From Longimicrobiaceae bacterium (lineage in GTDB: Bacteria; Gemmatimonadota; Gemmatimonadetes; Longimicrobiales; Longimicrobiaceae): a stretch of 64,000 nucleotides of DNA. The stretch lies in assembly GCA_036375715.1 (NCBI GenBank), contig DASVBS010000076.1:44737-108736 (forward strand). The letters run 5' to 3'. Shown piece after piece: positions 53,337 to 62,044 of this stretch. The notes under the pieces are model-generated. The model made no database searches and was not told the origin of the DNA. It saw nothing but the letters and a program-made list of their open reading frames with translations. Position numbers and translations under genes: made by a program. Position 1 is the stretch's first letter. Each line of letters begins with the position of its first letter.

Positions 53337-54568
53337 GGGGTCGCCCTCTCCAGATACGCCGCCACCCGGTCGAGGATCTCGTCCGCGACCTCGTCCTTGC
53401 TCAGGAGCGGAAGATCCGCCTCATTCCCGTCCCGGTCCAGAATAACCACCCGGTTGGTGTCCACCTCGAATCCTGCGCCCGGCTCGGTGGCGTCGTTCAC
53501 GACCAGCAGGTCGAGCCCTTTCTTCTGCAGCTTCTCCCGGCCGTTCTCGACAGCCGATTCGGTCTCCAGGGCGAAGCCCACCACGACGCTCCCCAGCCGC
53601 CGCCTGTTGCGGGTGACGAGCAGGATGTCGTCGTTCGCCTCCAGCGGGATCTCCGGAGGGGCCTCCCCTTTCTTGATCTTCTGCGGCACCGCGCGGGCGG
53701 GCCGAAAATCGGCCACCGCCGCCGCCATGATCAGTGCGTCGGCGGAGGGGAGCTCTTCGGCCACCGCGTCGCGCATCTCCGTTGCCGATTCCACGCGAAC
53801 CAGGCGCACGCCGGTCGGAGGTTCCAGCGCGGTGGGTCCGGAGATCAGGGTGACCTCCGCCCCACGTCGCCACGCCGCCCGCGCCAGCGCATACCCCATC
53901 CGACCGGACGAGCGATTCCCGAGAAAGCGCACCGGATCGAGCGGCTCGCGCGTGGGTCCGGCGGTGACCAGCACGCGCCGCCCGCTCAGCGGATTGGGCG
54001 GCTCGAGGGCGCGTGCGCAGTGCTCGAAGATCTCTTCCGGCTCGGGCATGCGACCGCGACCCTCCCCTTCTCCCCAGGCGAGCGGCCCCAGAGCGGGCTC
54101 GATCAGCGTGTAACCGAGCTCCCCCAGGCGCTGCAGGTTTCGCTGCATCTGCGCATGCGCGTACATCCGGTCGTTCATGGCCGGAACGAGCAGCACGGGG
54201 GCTTCGGTGGCAAGCAGGATGGAGGTGAGCAGGTCGTCGGCCATGCCGGCCGCGGCGCGCGCGAGGAAGTTGGCGGTGGCAGGCGCCACCACCACCAGGG
54301 AGGCCTCACGTGCGAGCCGGATGTGGGTAACCGCCTCGCCGGGCGCGTGGGAAAGGGTACGCACCGGCCTCCCGGTCAGCGCCTCGAAGGGGAGCGGCTG
54401 TACGAACTCCAGCCCACCCCGGGTGATCACCACGTCCACCTCCGCGCCGGCAATCGTGAGATCGCGCGCGAGCTGGATCGACTTGTACGCGGCGATCCCC
54501 CCGGTGACACCAAGCACGACGCGGCGCCCCACGAACGGGCGCCGCGCGGCACGTGGGCGGGCCGGCAT
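53333..54568 (-). CDS. coaBC: Bifunctional CoaBC (phosphopantothenoylcysteine synthetase/decarboxylase)
   Basis: A 411-residue two-domain coenzyme A enzyme. The N-terminal flavin decarboxylase has VTGGIAAYKS, the catalytic histidine in THIRLARE (H82) and PAMND (N132). In the flexible clamp, where E. coli and Bacillus enzymes have LACG, this protein reads LAWG, so the usual active-site cysteine is a tryptophan (W165). The C-terminal synthetase carries LVTAGPTREPLDPVRFLGNRSSGRMG. The start is MPARPRAARRPF, five bases after the rpoZ stop. Confidence 0.93.
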   Translation of the reverse strand: MPARPRAARRPFVGRRVVLGVTGGIAAYKSIQLARDLTIAGAEVDVVITRGGLEFVQPLPFEALTGRPVRTLSHAPGEAVTHIRLAREASLVVVAPATANFLARAAAGMADDLLTSILLATEAPVLLVPAMNDRMYAHAQMQRNLQRLGELGYTLIEPALGPLAWGEGEGRGRMPEPEEIFEHCARALEPPNPLSGRRVLVTAGPTREPLDPVRFLGNRSSGRMGYALARAAWRRGAEVTLISGPTALEPPTGVRLVRVESATEMRDAVAEELPSADALIMAAAVADFRPARAVPQKIKKGEAPPEIPLEANDDILLVTRNRRRLGSVVVGFALETESAVENGREKLQKKGLDLLVVNDATEPGAGFEVDTNRVVILDRDGNEADLPLLSKDEVADEILDRVAAYLERATP

Positions 54569-54573
54569 CGCGG

Positions 54574-54807
54574 TCAGCTCTCGTCCCGGCGGCGCTCCAC
54601 CAGCTGAAAATCGACCGAGCCCTGAGCCACCTCCCGCAGGGCGATGGTGGTCAGCTTCTCCGGTGGCTCCTGCCCGGGGACGGGCTCCTCGTAGACTTGC
54701 CCGCGACGAAACTCGTTCATCGCGCGGGCGTACTTCGCGGCCACCAGCACGCCGAGGTACTTGCTCCCGGTGTGTCGGGCGATCTGCCCGGGGGTGATGA
54801 CCCTCAT
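54574..54807 (-). CDS. rpoZ: RNA polymerase omega subunit
   Basis: A 77-residue protein with the omega core TGSKYLGVLVAAKYARAMNEFR and a C-terminal KLTTIALREVAQGSVDFQLV. It helps assemble RNA polymerase. GGAGGAG precedes ATG 54807, so the 16 extra residues of the longer frame are not used. The gene sits in the conserved yicC-gmk-rpoZ-coaBC order. Confidence 0.93.
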   Translation of the reverse strand: MRVITPGQIARHTGSKYLGVLVAAKYARAMNEFRRGQVYEEPVPGQEPPEKLTTIALREVAQGSVDFQLVERRRDES

Positions 54808-54851
54808 TGCTCCTCCACTGCTCTCGGGAAAGCGCGCGCGGCCAGAGGCCG

Positions 54852-55514
54852 TCACTCGCGCGCAAGAAATTCATCCACGTCCGAAGCGAGCCACTCCACG
54901 AAATCGGCCAGACCGTCGAGCCGGCCGACGCGACGCCGTTCCGCGGCCAGAATCTCGAGCACTGACTCGACCGCGGCGTCCAGATCGTCGTTGACGATCA
55001 CGTAATCGAACTCGCTCGCCGCGGCGAGCTCGTTGCGGGCGGCCTGCAGGCGACGCCGCTGCACCTCACGGCTCTCACTGTCGCGGCCGATCAGCCGCCG
55101 CGCCAGCTCCCGCCCCGAAGGGGGCAGAACAAATATGGCGACGGCCTCTGGCACCTGGCGGCGGACCAGCCGGGAGCCCTGCACATCGATGTCGAGCAGG
55201 AGATGACGTCCGTGCTCGGCCGCGCGCTCGAGGTTCCGCCGGGGAGTTCCGTACAGGTGGTCGTGCACGACCGCCCACTCCAGAAGCTCCCCTCGATCGA
55301 TCATGGCGCGGAACTCTTCTTCAGAGTGGAAGAAATAATCCACTCCGTTACGCTCCCCCGGCCGCGGGGCCCGGGTGGTGGCGGAAATGGAGAACTCTAC
55401 ATCGGGGCGCCGATCTCGCAGAGCGCGCGCGATGCTCGTCTTCCCCGCCCCGGACGGAGCCGCGAAGATCACGGGAAAGACCCCGCCGACCAGCGACTCC
55501 TCCCTGCTCGTCAC
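54852..55514 (-). CDS. gmk: Guanylate kinase
   Basis: A 220-residue enzyme phosphorylating GMP to GDP. P-loop APSGAGKTSIARAL at about residues 19-32, GMP-binding SISATTRAPRPGERNGVDYFF, LEWAVVHDHLYGTPR and LLDIDVQGSR are present. GTG start overlaps the yicC stop (GTGA) with GGAGAA eight bases upstream. The C-terminal tail of about 20 residues is acidic. Confidence 0.96.
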   Translation of the reverse strand: MTSREESLVGGVFPVIFAAPSGAGKTSIARALRDRRPDVEFSISATTRAPRPGERNGVDYFFHSEEEFRAMIDRGELLEWAVVHDHLYGTPRRNLERAAEHGRHLLLDIDVQGSRLVRRQVPEAVAIFVLPPSGRELARRLIGRDSESREVQRRRLQAARNELAAASEFDYVIVNDDLDAAVESVLEILAAERRRVGRLDGLADFVEWLASDVDEFLARE

Positions 55515-56401
55515 TCGATGTTCTCCACCTGCTCTCGAAGCCGCTCCACTTCTTCCTTGATGGCCACTACGCGATGCGCAATTCCCGCGTGGTTGGCCTT
55601 GGAACCGATCGTGTTCGCTTCGCGGTGCATTTCCTGGACGAGGAAGCCGAGGCGCTTGCCCACCCCTTCCGACCCGTCGCCAGCGAGCAGGTCACGAGCC
55701 AGAGCGAGGTGTGAGCGGAAGCGTACCAGCTCCTCGTTGATGTCCCAGCGCTCCGCCAGGATCGCGATCTCCTGCGCGAGCCGGGCCGGGTCGACCGCGA
55801 CCCCTTCCGCCAGCTCCTGGATCGCGTTGCGAAGCCGGTCGCGTTCCGCCTCCAGCCGCGCCGGCGCCAGCTCTGCGATCTCGTCCAGCGCCGTCCCGAT
55901 CGCCTCGAAGCGCTCCTCGAGGTCGACCTGCAGCCGGCGCCCCTCCTCGGCGCGCATCGCCGACACCGCTGTAGCCGCGGCCTCCACCGCTCGCCGCAGG
56001 TCCTCGCCGGAGACGTCCACCGCCTCCGACTCCGGCTCCTCCCGGATGAAAATATCGGAGAACCGGGACAGGACCGCGAGATCTGCCTCGCCGCCGAGGG
56101 CGAACCGATCCTGCAACTCCTTGAGCAGCTCGACGTAGGCGGTTGCCCGATCGAGGTCGAGACGCAGACCCGCCGCCCCCGAACCCGGCTCACGCTCCAG
56201 CCGCACCGTGCAGTTCACATGACCGCGAACGAAGTGGCCGCGCAGCCACTCGCGGATCTCCGGCTCCCAGCGCGCGAGCGCGGTGGGTAGCCGTGCATTC
56301 ACGTTCAGGTAGCGGTGGTTGACGGTCCGCAGTTCGACCCTCAGCCGTCCCGCCGGCACCGCGATCTCGGACTCGCCGAAGCCCGTCATGCTGCGGATCA
56401 T
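55511..56401 (-). CDS. yicC: YicC-family endoribonuclease-like protein
   Basis: A 296-residue protein beginning MIRSMTGFGESE, with ELRTVNHRYLNVNARLP and a C-terminal DUF1732 ending FLVQEMHREANTIGSKANHAGIAHRVVAIKEEVERLREQVENIE. YicC proteins are reported to be RNases acting on small or structured RNA. GGAGG precedes the ATG. First gene of the gmk-rpoZ-coaBC group. Confidence 0.95.
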   Translation of the reverse strand: MIRSMTGFGESEIAVPAGRLRVELRTVNHRYLNVNARLPTALARWEPEIREWLRGHFVRGHVNCTVRLEREPGSGAAGLRLDLDRATAYVELLKELQDRFALGGEADLAVLSRFSDIFIREEPESEAVDVSGEDLRRAVEAAATAVSAMRAEEGRRLQVDLEERFEAIGTALDEIAELAPARLEAERDRLRNAIQELAEGVAVDPARLAQEIAILAERWDINEELVRFRSHLALARDLLAGDGSEGVGKRLGFLVQEMHREANTIGSKANHAGIAHRVVAIKEEVERLREQVENIE

Positions 56402-56471
56402 CGCCCCCTCCGGAGTTGCCAGAAACTACCGGCGCCCGGGGCCCTCGTCAACGGAAGCCCCTCCCTCGCAC

Positions 56472-58463
56472 TCAATTCCGGAAGGTCCATCGCAACCCGT
56501 AGTAGAACCGTCCTGCCGGCAGGGGGCGGCCAGCGAAATCCATCGCCGTCTGCACGTTCGTCACGTTGTCCCACACGAAGAAGGCGCGCACGTCCAGGAT
56601 GCGGATTTCCAGTCGAAAATCGAGCATGGAGTACGCGGGCGCCACCGAGCTGGCATCCTCGCCGAGAAGCTGTGTGGGGCCCCGCTGCACCGCTTCCACC
56701 CGCACAGAGGGCTCGAGGTCCCCGCCGTAGAAGATGCCGTGGCCGGTCAGCGCGACTCTACCTTCGTACTCCGGCACATAGGGACGCCCCCCGAGCTCCG
56801 ACCACCAGGTGAACCAGCCGTCGAGGCGCACATACTCGCGCGTCCCCGGCACGGGGAGGGACCCGTAACCCTCCAAGCCGCGCGCCTCGCCGACCTCGAC
56901 CGCCTCGCTCCCCCAGTCGAGTGCGCCGCGAAGGCCGAACGGTGCGGAGACCCCGTCCGGCAGCAGCACGGCCGCCCCACCGAGGTTGCCGTTGACCAGC
57001 TGCCAGTCCACCCCTACCCGCAGCCCCGCCGCGCTGGCGGAGACGGCTGAAAAGCGCGGCTCGATGCGGTTCTCGCTGCGTCCCTCTCCCGGATCACCCA
57101 CGGGCACCGAAACCGTGGTGTCGCGCCCGAGCACGAGCGGCTGCTCGCCGAAGCCTAGTGTGGCGAAACCCGTCATCCCCGCCAGCGGCCCCAGCCGCCC
57201 GGTAACGCTGCCGCGCGTGCCACCCACCCCCACCACGCTCCCCGTCCGCACCTCGGCCTCACCGGACAGCCAGGGGAGGAGCAGGACGCCAGCACGGCCC
57301 TCCAGCTCGGTTCCAGCCAGGCCGAGCGCATCGGCATTGGAGTGGAAGCGCGCCTCGCCCTCTAGCCAGAGACGGCCCGGATCGAACGCCGCCCGCACCG
57401 CCCCCTGAGTGGAAGATAGATCCACGTCGAGCGAATCGCGGTCAGCGGGCCGCCGGCGGCTGCTGCCGATCATCGCGTCGAGGGTGAGGTACGGGAGGAT
57501 CCGCGACCTGGCTCGCAGCAGCGTGGTCCGGCGGTTGGCGTCGACGGGAACCGCCTGGGCGCCCGATTCGGCGTTCTCCGAGCGGATCTCGGCCTGAAGC
57601 CCGCTGTTCTCGCCCAGGGCGTAGGCGACGGAAGCGCGGGCGGAATTGAAGCTGAACGACTCGTCGAACCCGACGCCGCTGGAGCTGGCCTGGTCGAAAG
57701 CCGCCATGATGGTCGCCTTCCCACCCACGCCGCGCATCAGCATGCCACGCAGCAACTTGGTGTCGTACACTCCGGTCGCGGCTTCGACCGAAGAGAGCGG
57801 TCGCGGGTCGGGAAGCCGCATCGGCACCAGGTCCACCCGCAGGCCATCCATCCGGCGCTGCACCCGTACGCTCTCGAGGTCACCGAGAGGGATCTGCTGC
57901 AGGTCATGCGCGGTCGCGCCGAGCGGAACGATCTCGAATCCGTCCAGGTAGACGCGGACGCGACCGCCGGCACCCCCCAGCGTGGAGATACCCACCGGTT
58001 GACCGAAATCGCCCAACCTCAGGGCATGGAACCCGGGCACCTGCCGTAGCAGGTCCAGCAGGGAGAGGGAGTGATAGCGAAGCAACTCCTCGCGGTTCCA
58101 CTCTCGCCTGCCGGTGCTCCAGCCGGAGAGTCCGGTGCGTCGGTAGCGGGGGAACTGCGGAACCGCCACGAGCGAGTCCTGGGCGAGGGAATCGTCGGGA
58201 ACGGTGTCCCGCGCCATCGCCTCCGGCGGGATCTGCACCTGCACCGTATCGACCCCGGCCGTGTCCGGCGCGGCGATCGGTGGCTGCGCCTGCTCCGGCT
58301 GGGGGATGCCCTGGACGGGCACGGTGTCCGCGGGCGCGGTATCCGGGGGGACGGTGTCGGGCACCTGGGCCTCCAGTCCCCTCGGCGCGGCGACGAGGAA
58401 CAAAACGACGAGCCAGCTCCAGAAATAGGGGCCGGCTCGCCGGGCGAAGCGGACGACGGTCAT
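56472..58463 (-). CDS. Outer-membrane protein with TonB-receptor plug and Pro/Val/Thr-rich leader
   Basis: A 663-residue protein. After a signal peptide (WLVVLFLVAAPRGLEA) comes a repetitive spacer of about 80 residues made of DTVP, PADTVPV and similar units. A TonB-receptor plug domain follows at about 120-215 (LLDLLRQVPGFHALRLGDFGQPVGISTLGGAG), then a long beta-rich region ending in YYGLRWTFRN. The barrel looks shorter than a typical 22-strand receptor. It may be a reduced receptor for a small ligand. The ATG lies one base after the pepA stop. Function not recognised. Confidence 0.85.
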   Translation of the reverse strand: MTVVRFARRAGPYFWSWLVVLFLVAAPRGLEAQVPDTVPPDTAPADTVPVQGIPQPEQAQPPIAAPDTAGVDTVQVQIPPEAMARDTVPDDSLAQDSLVAVPQFPRYRRTGLSGWSTGRREWNREELLRYHSLSLLDLLRQVPGFHALRLGDFGQPVGISTLGGAGGRVRVYLDGFEIVPLGATAHDLQQIPLGDLESVRVQRRMDGLRVDLVPMRLPDPRPLSSVEAATGVYDTKLLRGMLMRGVGGKATIMAAFDQASSSGVGFDESFSFNSARASVAYALGENSGLQAEIRSENAESGAQAVPVDANRRTTLLRARSRILPYLTLDAMIGSSRRRPADRDSLDVDLSSTQGAVRAAFDPGRLWLEGEARFHSNADALGLAGTELEGRAGVLLLPWLSGEAEVRTGSVVGVGGTRGSVTGRLGPLAGMTGFATLGFGEQPLVLGRDTTVSVPVGDPGEGRSENRIEPRFSAVSASAAGLRVGVDWQLVNGNLGGAAVLLPDGVSAPFGLRGALDWGSEAVEVGEARGLEGYGSLPVPGTREYVRLDGWFTWWSELGGRPYVPEYEGRVALTGHGIFYGGDLEPSVRVEAVQRGPTQLLGEDASSVAPAYSMLDFRLEIRILDVRAFFVWDNVTNVQTAMDFAGRPLPAGRFYYGLRWTFRN

Positions 58464-58464
58464 C

Positions 58465-59988
58465 TCACGGCGTACGCGCGCGAACCCATTCGACGAACAG
58501 CCGGGTGGGCGCGCCGGTGGCGCCCTTCACCTGGTAGGAGAGCTTGCCGTCGCCGTAGGCGGTGCCCGCGATATCCAGGTGAACCCAGGGGAAATCGCCG
58601 ACGAACTCGCGCAGGAACCAGGCGGCCGTGATGGTACCCGCCGGACGCCCCCCCGAGTTCTTCAAATCGGCGTAGTCGGACTTGATCTGCTCGCGATACT
58701 CCTCGAACATCGGCAGGCGCCACACTCGCTGGCCGACTCGCTCTCCCGCCGCCTCGACCTCCTTCAGGAGCTCCTCATCGTTGCCCATGGCCCCGCTGGC
58801 GTGGTGTCCCAGCGCGATCACGCAGGCACCGGTAAGGGTGGCCGCGTCCACCACCGCAGCGGGCTCGAAGCGACGCAGGTAGGAGAGCGCGTCGGCGAGG
58901 ATGAGGCGCCCTTCGGCGTCGGTGTTGACCACCTCGATGGTCTTGCCCAGGTGGCTCCGGAGGATGTCTCCCGGCTTCATCGAGGAGCCGGAAAGGAGGT
59001 TCTCGCTCGACGGGACCACGCCGACCACGTTGGCGGGCAGATCGAGCTCGCCGATCGCCTGCATTGCCCCGAGCACGGCCGCTCCCCCGCACATGTCAAA
59101 CTTCATCTCCTCCATCCCCGCAGCCGGCTTGATGGAGATGCCCCCCGCGTCGAAGGTCAGTCCCTTCCCCAGCAGCACCAGCGGCTTCCCGTCGGGCGGA
59201 CCCTTACGGTGCTCCAGCACGATCAGCCGCGGCTCCGCATCCGATCCGCGCGACACGGCGAGGAGTGCGTGCATCCCTTCCTTCTCCAGCTCGGCCGGCC
59301 CGAGAATGGTGACCTTCATCCCGTAATCGCCGGCGATGCGCTCCGCCTCGCGAGCGAGGTATTCGGGAGTCACCACATTTCCCGGCAGGTTGCCGAGCGT
59401 GCGGGCGAGGTTCTCCCCGCGGGCGAGGGTCGCGCCCACGCGAGCGCCCTCCTCGATCGCCGGGATCTTGTCGGCGCTTTCCTCCAGCACGGTGAAGGCC
59501 TGCACGTGAACGGGGGCTTCGCCGTTGTCCTCCTCCTTCTTCGACTTCAGCTCGTCGAAGACGTAGGCGCCAAGGACCGCGCCCTCCGCCACCGCGCGGC
59601 CGGCCTCGGCGGCCGCGATCGGCGAAGTGGCGAGCTCCGCGTGGTGCAGCGTGGAGGCGAGGTTGGCGAGCCGCAGCCTGGCCGCCTGCTTTACGGCCGT
59701 GGCCGCGGCGCGGCGCAGTCGCTCGGTGTCCAGCTCCGCCGCCTTACCCGCGCCGACGAGCAGCACCCGCTCAGCGCCGATAGCTCCCGCCGGAGGATAG
59801 ACCATCGCCGTCTCGCACAGCTTGCCGCGAAAGTCTCCCCGCTGGATCAGGCGCGACATCTGGCCGCCCAACCGCTCGTCCAGCCGCGCAGCCGGGCCGA
59901 CCAGGTCGTTGGCACCTTCCAACACCATGACGGCGAGGAGCGGCGTCTCGAACGCGGTGACGTCAGTACGGGCGACGGAGATCTTCAT
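58465..59988 (-). CDS. pepA: Leucyl aminopeptidase (M17)
   Basis: A 507-residue metallopeptidase removing N-terminal residues from peptides. The M17 catalytic block is intact: GKGLTFDAGGISIKP, MEEMKFDMCGGAAVLGAM and NTDAEGRLILADAL, which supply the two-metal ligands and the catalytic lysine and arginine. The N-terminal domain (about 1-180) is less conserved, as usual. The start MKISVARTDV is the family start; an Arg-rich 29-residue extension was dropped. It is followed by an outer-membrane protein gene one base later. Confidence 0.96.
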   Translation of the reverse strand: MKISVARTDVTAFETPLLAVMVLEGANDLVGPAARLDERLGGQMSRLIQRGDFRGKLCETAMVYPPAGAIGAERVLLVGAGKAAELDTERLRRAAATAVKQAARLRLANLASTLHHAELATSPIAAAEAGRAVAEGAVLGAYVFDELKSKKEEDNGEAPVHVQAFTVLEESADKIPAIEEGARVGATLARGENLARTLGNLPGNVVTPEYLAREAERIAGDYGMKVTILGPAELEKEGMHALLAVSRGSDAEPRLIVLEHRKGPPDGKPLVLLGKGLTFDAGGISIKPAAGMEEMKFDMCGGAAVLGAMQAIGELDLPANVVGVVPSSENLLSGSSMKPGDILRSHLGKTIEVVNTDAEGRLILADALSYLRRFEPAAVVDAATLTGACVIALGHHASGAMGNDEELLKEVEAAGERVGQRVWRLPMFEEYREQIKSDYADLKNSGGRPAGTITAAWFLREFVGDFPWVHLDIAGTAYGDGKLSYQVKGATGAPTRLFVEWVRARTP

Positions 59989-60055
59989 TGAATGCCTGCG
60001 GTATCCCGCGGTGCCGGGGTGAGGGCAGAGCGTGGTGCCTCCGGAGAATGCGCGC

Positions 60056-60080
60056 GGGGCGTGACGACGTGCCACGCCCC
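60056..60080 (-). terminator. Possible hairpin terminator after the citrate synthase gene
   Basis: An eight-base perfect stem (GGGGCGTG with CACGCCCC) and a nine-base loop, 20 bases past the stop. No U run follows on the minus strand, so confidence is limited. Confidence 0.4.
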
Positions 60081-60100
60081 GGCAAAAGGCTTCCTGCGGA

Positions 60101-61234
60101 TCAGCGCTGGTCGATGGGCTGAACCCGCAGGCCGCGCGGCCCCGTGTACTGCGCTTTGGGGCGGATCAACCGGTTGTTCGCGTACTGCTCGAAGAGGTGC
60201 GCGGTCCACCCGGTAACCCGCGACATCGCGAAGATGGGGGTGAACAGGTCCTTGTCGATTCCGAGGGTGGTGTAGACCGAGGCGGAGAAGAAGTCGACGT
60301 TCGGATAGATCTTCTTGCCGCGTGCCTCCATCTCCCTGGCCATCGCCGCGCGCACGCGGTCTGACAGATCGAGCCAGCGCGTTTCCCCCGCCCCCTGCAT
60401 GATCGTGTCGGCGAGCTCACGCAACACGATGGCGCGCGGGTCCACCGCCTTGTAGACGCGGTGACCGAAGCCCATCACCCGCTCCTTGCGCTCCAGCGCC
60501 TCGTGCACCCACTGCTCCGGATCCTGACCGCTGGCGTCGATCGCCTCCAGCGTCTCCATCACACGCGTGTTGGCGCCACCGTGAAGCGGCCCCTTGAGCG
60601 TGCCGATCGCGGAGGTGATGGCGGAGTAGATGTCGGACAGGGTGGCGGCGGTGACGCGGGCGGAGAAGGTGGAGGCATTCATGCCGTGCTCGGCGTGGAG
60701 CGTGAGCGCCGCGTCGAAGGTACGCACGCGGAGCTCGTCGGCCTCCTCCCCGGTGAGCATGTACAGGAAGTTTGCGGCGGTATTGAGATCCGCTCGGGGA
60801 GCGACCACCGGCTTCTGCTTCCGCGCGCGATCGAAGGTCGCGACGATGGTGGGCATCTTCGCCGTGAGCTTGATTGCCTTCCGGCGATTCGCCTCGTCCG
60901 AGTTGTCGTTGGCCTCGGGGTCGTACAGGGCGAGGGCGGACACCGCGGTGCGCAGCGCCGCCATGGCGTCGCTGTCGGCGGGGAACCCCTGGATCAGCTG
61001 GAGGATCGGCGCCGGAAGCTCACGCTCGGCAACCAGCTGCTGGTTGAGCCTGTTCAGCTCGTCGCGGTTAGGAAGCTTCCCGTTCCACAGGAGGTAGGTG
61101 ACTTCTTCGAAGGTCGCATTACGGGCAAGGTCGGCGATGTCGTAGCCGGCGTAGATCAGCTCGCCCTTTTCGCCATCGATCGCACTCAAACCGGTCTCAG
61201 CGACAACGACACCTTCGAGCCCGCTGTTCAGCAT
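60101..61234 (-). CDS. gltA: Citrate synthase
   Basis: A 377-residue enzyme condensing acetyl-CoA and oxaloacetate. GELIYAGYDIADLA, HAEHGMNASTFSARV, the catalytic His in GPLHGGANTRVMETL, GFGHRVYKAVDPRA and an aspartate in YPNVDFFSASVY match the short type. 2-methylcitrate synthases share this architecture, so that activity cannot be excluded, but no prp genes are nearby. AAGGAAG precedes the ATG. Confidence 0.95.
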   Translation of the reverse strand: MLNSGLEGVVVAETGLSAIDGEKGELIYAGYDIADLARNATFEEVTYLLWNGKLPNRDELNRLNQQLVAERELPAPILQLIQGFPADSDAMAALRTAVSALALYDPEANDNSDEANRRKAIKLTAKMPTIVATFDRARKQKPVVAPRADLNTAANFLYMLTGEEADELRVRTFDAALTLHAEHGMNASTFSARVTAATLSDIYSAITSAIGTLKGPLHGGANTRVMETLEAIDASGQDPEQWVHEALERKERVMGFGHRVYKAVDPRAIVLRELADTIMQGAGETRWLDLSDRVRAAMAREMEARGKKIYPNVDFFSASVYTTLGIDKDLFTPIFAMSRVTGWTAHLFEQYANNRLIRPKAQYTGPRGLRVQPIDQR

Positions 61235-61376
61235 GTCTTCTTCCTTTAGCCCGAGTCATGTTTTCCTCCGGCGGACGGGGCCTGTTGTCGTGCCACCGGG
61301 GTCCCTCCGCGGGTGCGTGAGTATAAGCCACCCCCCATTGGCAGGCAAGGGAAAATCCGGGCTTTCGGAAGCGTGA

Positions 61377-61751
61377 TCAGCTCTCCAGGGTGCGCTGGCA
61401 GTCGGCGCAGAGGGTCGTCTCCGGAAGGACGCGGAGGCGCTCGTAGCCGATGTCGCCGCCGCACCGCTCGCAGCGGCCAAACGCTTCGGGATCCGAGTAG
61501 AGCCGTCGGAGCGCCTCATCGATCTGGTAGAGGCGCTCCCCTTCCTTGCTCGCCAGTAAGAATTGCTGCTCTCGCTCCATCGCCTCGGAGCCGATATCCG
61601 CCATGTGAAAGCGATAGATGCTCAGCTCTCCGGAGTCGTCGCGGAGGTTGTCCGCGTTGGCCTTCTGGAAATCGCCGATCGCCTCGAGCGCGCGCTCCCG
61701 CTCTCGTAGCAGCAACTGCTCGATCGTCTGTCGTTCCTCTGGGGTCAACAT
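61377..61751 (-). CDS. DksA/TraR-type C4 zinc-finger protein
   Basis: A 124-residue protein. The N-terminal half is a long charged coiled coil (EERQTIEQLLLRERERALEAIGDF to about residue 80). The C-terminal zinc ribbon has CERC at about residue 94 and CADC at about residue 115. DksA-type proteins bind the secondary channel of RNA polymerase. The short length and the lack of an obvious DxxDxA tip leave it uncertain whether it is a true ppGpp cofactor. Confidence 0.92.
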   Translation of the reverse strand: MLTPEERQTIEQLLLRERERALEAIGDFQKANADNLRDDSGELSIYRFHMADIGSEAMEREQQFLLASKEGERLYQIDEALRRLYSDPEAFGRCERCGGDIGYERLRVLPETTLCADCQRTLES

Positions 61752-61858
61752 GCTGGGGTCAACATCGCTCCCTGGTCACTCGACTCCGTGGATCCCCTGC
61801 GGGGCACTGTCAGAATGCTTCAAGGAGCATGCCCCGTGAGGACCGATCGGCCCAAGCG

Positions 61859-61895
61859 CGAGAGCCCCGACGACGCGCAGTCGTCGGGGCTCTCG
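61859..61895 (-). terminator. Hairpin terminator after tRNA-Leu(CAA)
   Basis: A 15-base perfect stem (CGAGAGCCCCGACGA and its complement) with a seven-base loop, four bases past the tRNA end. It is very stable but lacks a U run. Confidence 0.7.
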
Positions 61896-61899
61896 TTCA

Positions 61900-61981
61900 T
61901 GCCGGGAGGGGGACTCGAACCCCCATGCCTTGCGGCGCTCGATTTTGAGTCGAGTGCGTCTACCGGTTCCGCCATCCCGGC
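61900..61981 (-). tRNA. tRNA-Leu (anticodon CAA)
   Basis: Acceptor arms GCCGGGA and TCCCGGC pair. Anticodon stem CTCGA/TCGAG holds loop CTCAAAA, giving anticodon CAA. A long variable arm (GCCGCAAGGC) marks class II, and the T arm has GGTTCGAGTCC. The discriminator is A and CCA is not encoded. Confidence 0.96.
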
Positions 61982-62044
61982 CCGCCTTACTTGTTCGGCG
62001 GTAAGCTGAAAAAGATAACCGGGTGAACGGCCCAGTTCAAGCAA

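Noticed and set aside
61740..61764. Direct repeat GGGGTCAACAT around the DksA-type start
   Set aside because: Two copies of an 11-base word partly inside the coding start. It could be an operator or chance and no further copies are visible.
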